The notes under the pieces: model-generated
Databases searched by the model: none
What the model saw: only the letters and a program-made list of their open reading frames with translations
What the model was told of the DNA's origin: nothing
Translations under genes and position numbers: made by a program
In this document: positions 61,267-64,000 of the stretch, piece by piece
How the letters are laid out: each line of letters starts with the position of its first letter
Position numbering within the stretch: position 1 is the first letter of the stretch
NCBI GenBank assembly: GCA_964445815.1
Contig: CAYULW010000003.1
Location: forward strand, 372,001-436,000
Direction: 5' to 3'
Origin: CAYULW01 sp964445815
GTDB lineage: Bacteria > Bacteroidota > Bacteroidia > Flavobacteriales_E > Vicingaceae
Length of the DNA stretch: 64,000 bases

Positions 61267-62856
61267 TTATTTTACTTCAAACTCAACTCTTCTGTTTTGT
61301 TTTCTGCCTTCCGGAGTTTCATTTGATGTTGCAGGTTCTTTGATGCCTTTACCAATAGCATTAACCTGATTTTCTTTAGCTCCTTTCTTTAACAAGTACG
61401 CTCTCACTCGATCGGCTCTTGTTTTGGCCAATCGCTCATTGAAGTCTTCAGGACCAGAACTATCTGCATGACCTTCCACAACAATTCTTACCGATTCATT
61501 CTTCTTAAGAATCATGGCTAGCGCATCAAGTTGTTTATAGTACTTGATATTTACCGCTGAACTTGAAGAGTTAAACATGATATTACTAAGCAGATTATCT
61601 GGAATTTGAACCATATCAGGTTTTTTATCCATAGGAGGAGCTTTTGTAAATACAAAGCTTCCATCTTCTCTTTTTCTTGTTGAATGTGTTCTGTTGCCAT
61701 CTTCATCAATCAAGTAGATATCCACTTTATCATCATCTCCTTCTAGCCCTAGAGGTCTAATGGTATAATTTTTATCAGGATCTAACTGAGTATAGGTGAA
61801 AACACCATTTTCATCAGTATATACAGTGTCAACTGGTACTCCATTTTCGTCATAGATAACTAAGGCACCATTTTCAAGAGGTAATTTATTATACACATAT
61901 TTACCCATTTTTTCTACTGAAACCGGTTCAGGACAACCTTCTCTTTCTGGCGTTCCGGCTTCTTCTGGACATTTATCTAAATTATCTGCTATGCCATCTT
62001 CGTCTGTGTCAGGACATCCGTTCATCTCTTTCGTGCCTGCTTTATTTGGACAAGTATCTTCAGAGTCGACAATACCATCATTATCAGAATCAGGACAACC
62101 CGCTAACTCTACTTTTCCAGCTACATCAGGACACTTATCCTCTTCATTCATTACTCCGTCTTCATCTCTGTCAACCGGACATCCTTCTTTATTAACTTTT
62201 ACGCCGGGTGCAGTTCCGGGACATTTGTCATTCTTATCAGAAACACCATCCTTATCAGCATCCTGAGTTCCTAAAATTGTGGCATAAACACCAATTGTTG
62301 TTTGTAGGTATGAATCATTTCCTCCACTTTCTTGATTATCAATACCATCAAAGTCTGACATGATGTAAGTGTTCTGATAACGCAATTTTACATGCTCTGC
62401 CAGTTTAAAATTAATTCCACCACCTAAAGTTGGCAATCCTAAATTTGTTTCGTCCGTATTTCTTCCATCAAATCTTAAAATGCCCAAACCGGCAAAAAGA
62501 AAAGGTCGAAGCAATACATCATCATTCTTGAAGAAATTATATTTCAAATGAAGATTTGCTTGCTGCATGTCATAATCAAAGGTCTTTCCGTCTTCAGATT
62601 CTGCTTCTGTAAACTTAACATCTCCAAGTGTAATGTCAAGACTCAAGTCAAAACTGGGGCTTAAAAAGCGTCCAACAGAAAAACCTGCAAGACCATTGTA
62701 GTGATCAAAGTAATTGAAAAACTGATTTCCAAGTTCTCCATTATACTGTTGAACACCTGCATGGATTCCGATGCTCCATGGGTTAGTCTTGTTTTGGGTA
62801 AAACCATTGGTTGAAATTAAACAAGACACTAAAACAAATAACAGTGCTTTTTTCAT
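61267..62856 (-). CDS. OmpA family outer-membrane protein with thrombospondin type 3 repeats
   Basis: A 529-residue protein: signal peptide (about 1-20), an eight-stranded-barrel-type N-terminus (about 25-195), and calcium-binding TSP3 repeats (about 198-310: DADKDGVSDKNDKCPGTAPG, DRDEDGVMNEEDKCP, DSDNDGIVDSEDTCP, DTDEDGIADNLDKCP). A middle region with beta-strand character (about 315-400) and a C-terminal peptidoglycan-binding OmpA domain (about 415-529: VEGHADSSGPEDFNERLAKTRADRVRAYL) follow. It links the outer membrane to peptidoglycan. It is flanked by a terminator and is likely expressed alone. Confidence 0.96.
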   Translation of the reverse strand: MKKALLFVLVSCLISTNGFTQNKTNPWSIGIHAGVQQYNGELGNQFFNYFDHYNGLAGFSVGRFLSPSFDLSLDITLGDVKFTEAESEDGKTFDYDMQQANLHLKYNFFKNDDVLLRPFLFAGLGILRFDGRNTDETNLGLPTLGGGINFKLAEHVKLRYQNTYIMSDFDGIDNQESGGNDSYLQTTIGVYATILGTQDADKDGVSDKNDKCPGTAPGVKVNKEGCPVDRDEDGVMNEEDKCPDVAGKVELAGCPDSDNDGIVDSEDTCPNKAGTKEMNGCPDTDEDGIADNLDKCPEEAGTPEREGCPEPVSVEKMGKYVYNKLPLENGALVIYDENGVPVDTVYTDENGVFTYTQLDPDKNYTIRPLGLEGDDDKVDIYLIDEDGNRTHSTRKREDGSFVFTKAPPMDKKPDMVQIPDNLLSNIMFNSSSSAVNIKYYKQLDALAMILKKNESVRIVVEGHADSSGPEDFNERLAKTRADRVRAYLLKKGAKENQVNAIGKGIKEPATSNETPEGRKQNRRVEFEVK

Positions 62857-62938
62857 AAGGTAAAAATGTTACAAACTAACTAATTGCAAAGAAAGCATAA
62901 ATATAGTAATATCAACAAATTTGTTGAACTTGTTTTAC

Positions 62939-64000
62939 TCAAAATTCAATCAGCTCCTTTCGATCTATTGTATGTGATACTGAATTAGGAATATCCAACT
63001 TATTCTTAAATCGTTTTAAGTCTCCATAAATTCCGATGAATATGGGACCTTCTTGAATCTCAGATTGATAAAAATTAATGATATCATCAAAAGTTATTTT
63101 ATCTATTTCTTCATAAAGTTTGATATTGGGATCTTGATTCAGCTTTTGTAATTTATATTTTTCAACCGTAGAACTGAGTGATCTAAAATTGGGGTATTCT
63201 GCGCCATTTTTAAGTTTAACACTTTGTTTGATGAACTCCATGCGATCATCCTTCAATGGAAGCTTCTGAATAAGTTCATATGTCTTACTTATGGCTTCAG
63301 CTGTTTTGTCAGCTTGAGTACCGACATAAGTAAAAAAGAAATTTTTAGAGTCTGGATGCAAACTATGTCTGAAACCACCACTTGTAGAATATGCCAAAGA
63401 ACGGTATTCACGTATTTCTTGTTTCAGCACTCCACTAAAGCCTCCACCATAATACTGATTAAATAATTCTTTTTGAGTAAAGGCATTAAATCCTCGACCA
63501 TTTGAATGCTTAATGAAGAAGACATGACTTTGTAATAATTTTTTGTTATTGATCATCATGATCTTGTTTTTGGAAATTTCAGGCATGGGAATATTGTGAG
63601 GAATTGAGGACTGTACTCTTTGTTCAAGTTGGAAATTTTCCAGGATAAGTGTTTTAATCTCTTTTTGATCTGTTTTGCCGATGAAATGAAAATTGACTTT
63701 GTGCTTGTCAAGTTGCTCGAATACTAAGAGCAGATCGTCCCAACTAAGTGCGCTCACATCTTTGGTAGATAAACGCTTTTTAAGCAAAGAGTAATCACCA
63801 TACAGGCCATACTGAGCAAGAGCTCTTGCCGTTTCGATTGGTGTTTCTTTTTCTACTTCTCTAAAAGTTCTAAACTGCGTTTTAAATGCTTTCAAATGCT
63901 TCTCATCAAGTTCAGGGTGTTCTATTAATTGAGCCATCAATTGAACGCTTGCATTTAAATTGCTTTCAATGCCTTCAAGTTTTATGGTGAAGAAATTTCC
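62939..64000 (-). CDS. M16 family metallopeptidase, C-terminal half (5' end outside window)
   Basis: The frame is open to the window edge, so the N-terminal part, including any HxxEH zinc site, lies outside. The 353 residues present correspond to the second half of an M16 (insulinase/processing peptidase-like) protein: GFSGVLKQEIREYRSLAYSTSGGF (about 196-219), then FFFTYVGTQADKTAEAI and LIQKLPLKDDRMEFIKQSV. The first residues (NFFTIKLEGIESNLNASVQLMAQLI) continue the upstream frame, so no start codon is annotated. A TTG at 63940 is an arbitrary internal start. Confidence 0.88.
   Translation of the reverse strand, partial: GNFFTIKLEGIESNLNASVQLMAQLIEHPELDEKHLKAFKTQFRTFREVEKETPIETARALAQYGLYGDYSLLKKRLSTKDVSALSWDDLLLVFEQLDKHKVNFHFIGKTDQKEIKTLILENFQLEQRVQSSIPHNIPMPEISKNKIMMINNKKLLQSHVFFIKHSNGRGFNAFTQKELFNQYYGGGFSGVLKQEIREYRSLAYSTSGGFRHSLHPDSKNFFFTYVGTQADKTAEAISKTYELIQKLPLKDDRMEFIKQSVKLKNGAEYPNFRSLSSTVEKYKLQKLNQDPNIKLYEEIDKITFDDIINFYQSEIQEGPIFIGIYGDLKRFKNKLDIPNSVSHTIDRKELIEF

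Noticed and set aside
1..64000. tRNA, rRNA, CRISPR arrays, insertion sequences
   Set aside because: No cloverleaf-like segments, spaced identical repeats, transposase or integrase reading frames were recognised in the window.

Overview
The window reads as chromosomal DNA of a member of the Bacteroidota. The evidence is two proteins with C-terminal type IX secretion (T9SS) sorting domains, a PorQ homologue, a TonB-dependent receptor and a VWA protein with carboxypeptidase-regulatory N-termini, PorT-like and OmpA/thrombospondin-3 outer-membrane proteins, and repeated TAnnTTTG promoter elements close to start codons. I cannot settle the class or genus from sequence alone. Coding density is high, and no tRNA, rRNA, CRISPR array or insertion sequence was seen.

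Layout. 1-7.1 kb: the 3' tip of a probable recG, a WD40 protein, pheT, a polytopic membrane protein and hutU (histidine degradation). 7.1-11.3 kb: an AT-rich islet carrying one 1263-residue gene of unknown function. It is bracketed by a degenerate displaced 3' end of the neighbouring methyltransferase gene and by the intact copy of that gene. 11.2-14.2 kb: a minus-strand operon with overlapping ends (small membrane protein, rsmE, DUF4159 protein, THUMP-like methyltransferase). 14.3-24.6 kb: accC, a 2140-residue T9SS-exported surface protein and a VWA protein with a receptor-like N-terminus. 24.7-32.5 kb: a minus-strand cluster rsh, fur, STAS protein, purA, OstA-like protein, lgt and inositol-monophosphatase-like protein. 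32.6-35.8 kb: methylmalonyl-CoA mutase small and large subunits. 35.8-38.5 kb: class IV aminotransferase, sulfotransferase-like protein and SRPBCC/GyrI-like protein. 38.6-42.8 kb: AIM24-like protein, M23/LysM peptidase, small membrane protein, PorT-like barrel and MscS channel. 42.8-53.3 kb: outer-membrane and TPR membrane proteins, fatty acid desaturase, TonB receptor, two tandem alpha/beta hydrolases, sterol-desaturase-like protein, and a C-type lectin T9SS protein. 53.5-59.2 kb: porQ, cmk, SRPBCC protein, ispH and ribosomal protein S1. 59.2-64 kb: PHM-like lipoprotein, bestrophin, OmpA/TSP3 protein and an M16 peptidase cut by the window edge.

How the genes fit together. Most of the window is housekeeping: translation (pheT, rsmE, rpsA), stringent response and metal regulation next to purine synthesis (rsh, fur, purA), lipid and isoprenoid supply (accC, lgt, ispH, desaturases), propionate/methylmalonyl metabolism, and cell-surface export (PorQ plus two T9SS cargo proteins). 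The region that departs from this is the islet at about 7.2-11.3 kb. Its gene has a PD-(D/E)xK-like N-terminus, a degenerate P-loop-like middle and a long helical C-terminus, and looks like a horizontally acquired, possibly defensive, single-gene insertion. A second unexplained structure is a predicted pseudoknot in the leader of the S1 gene.
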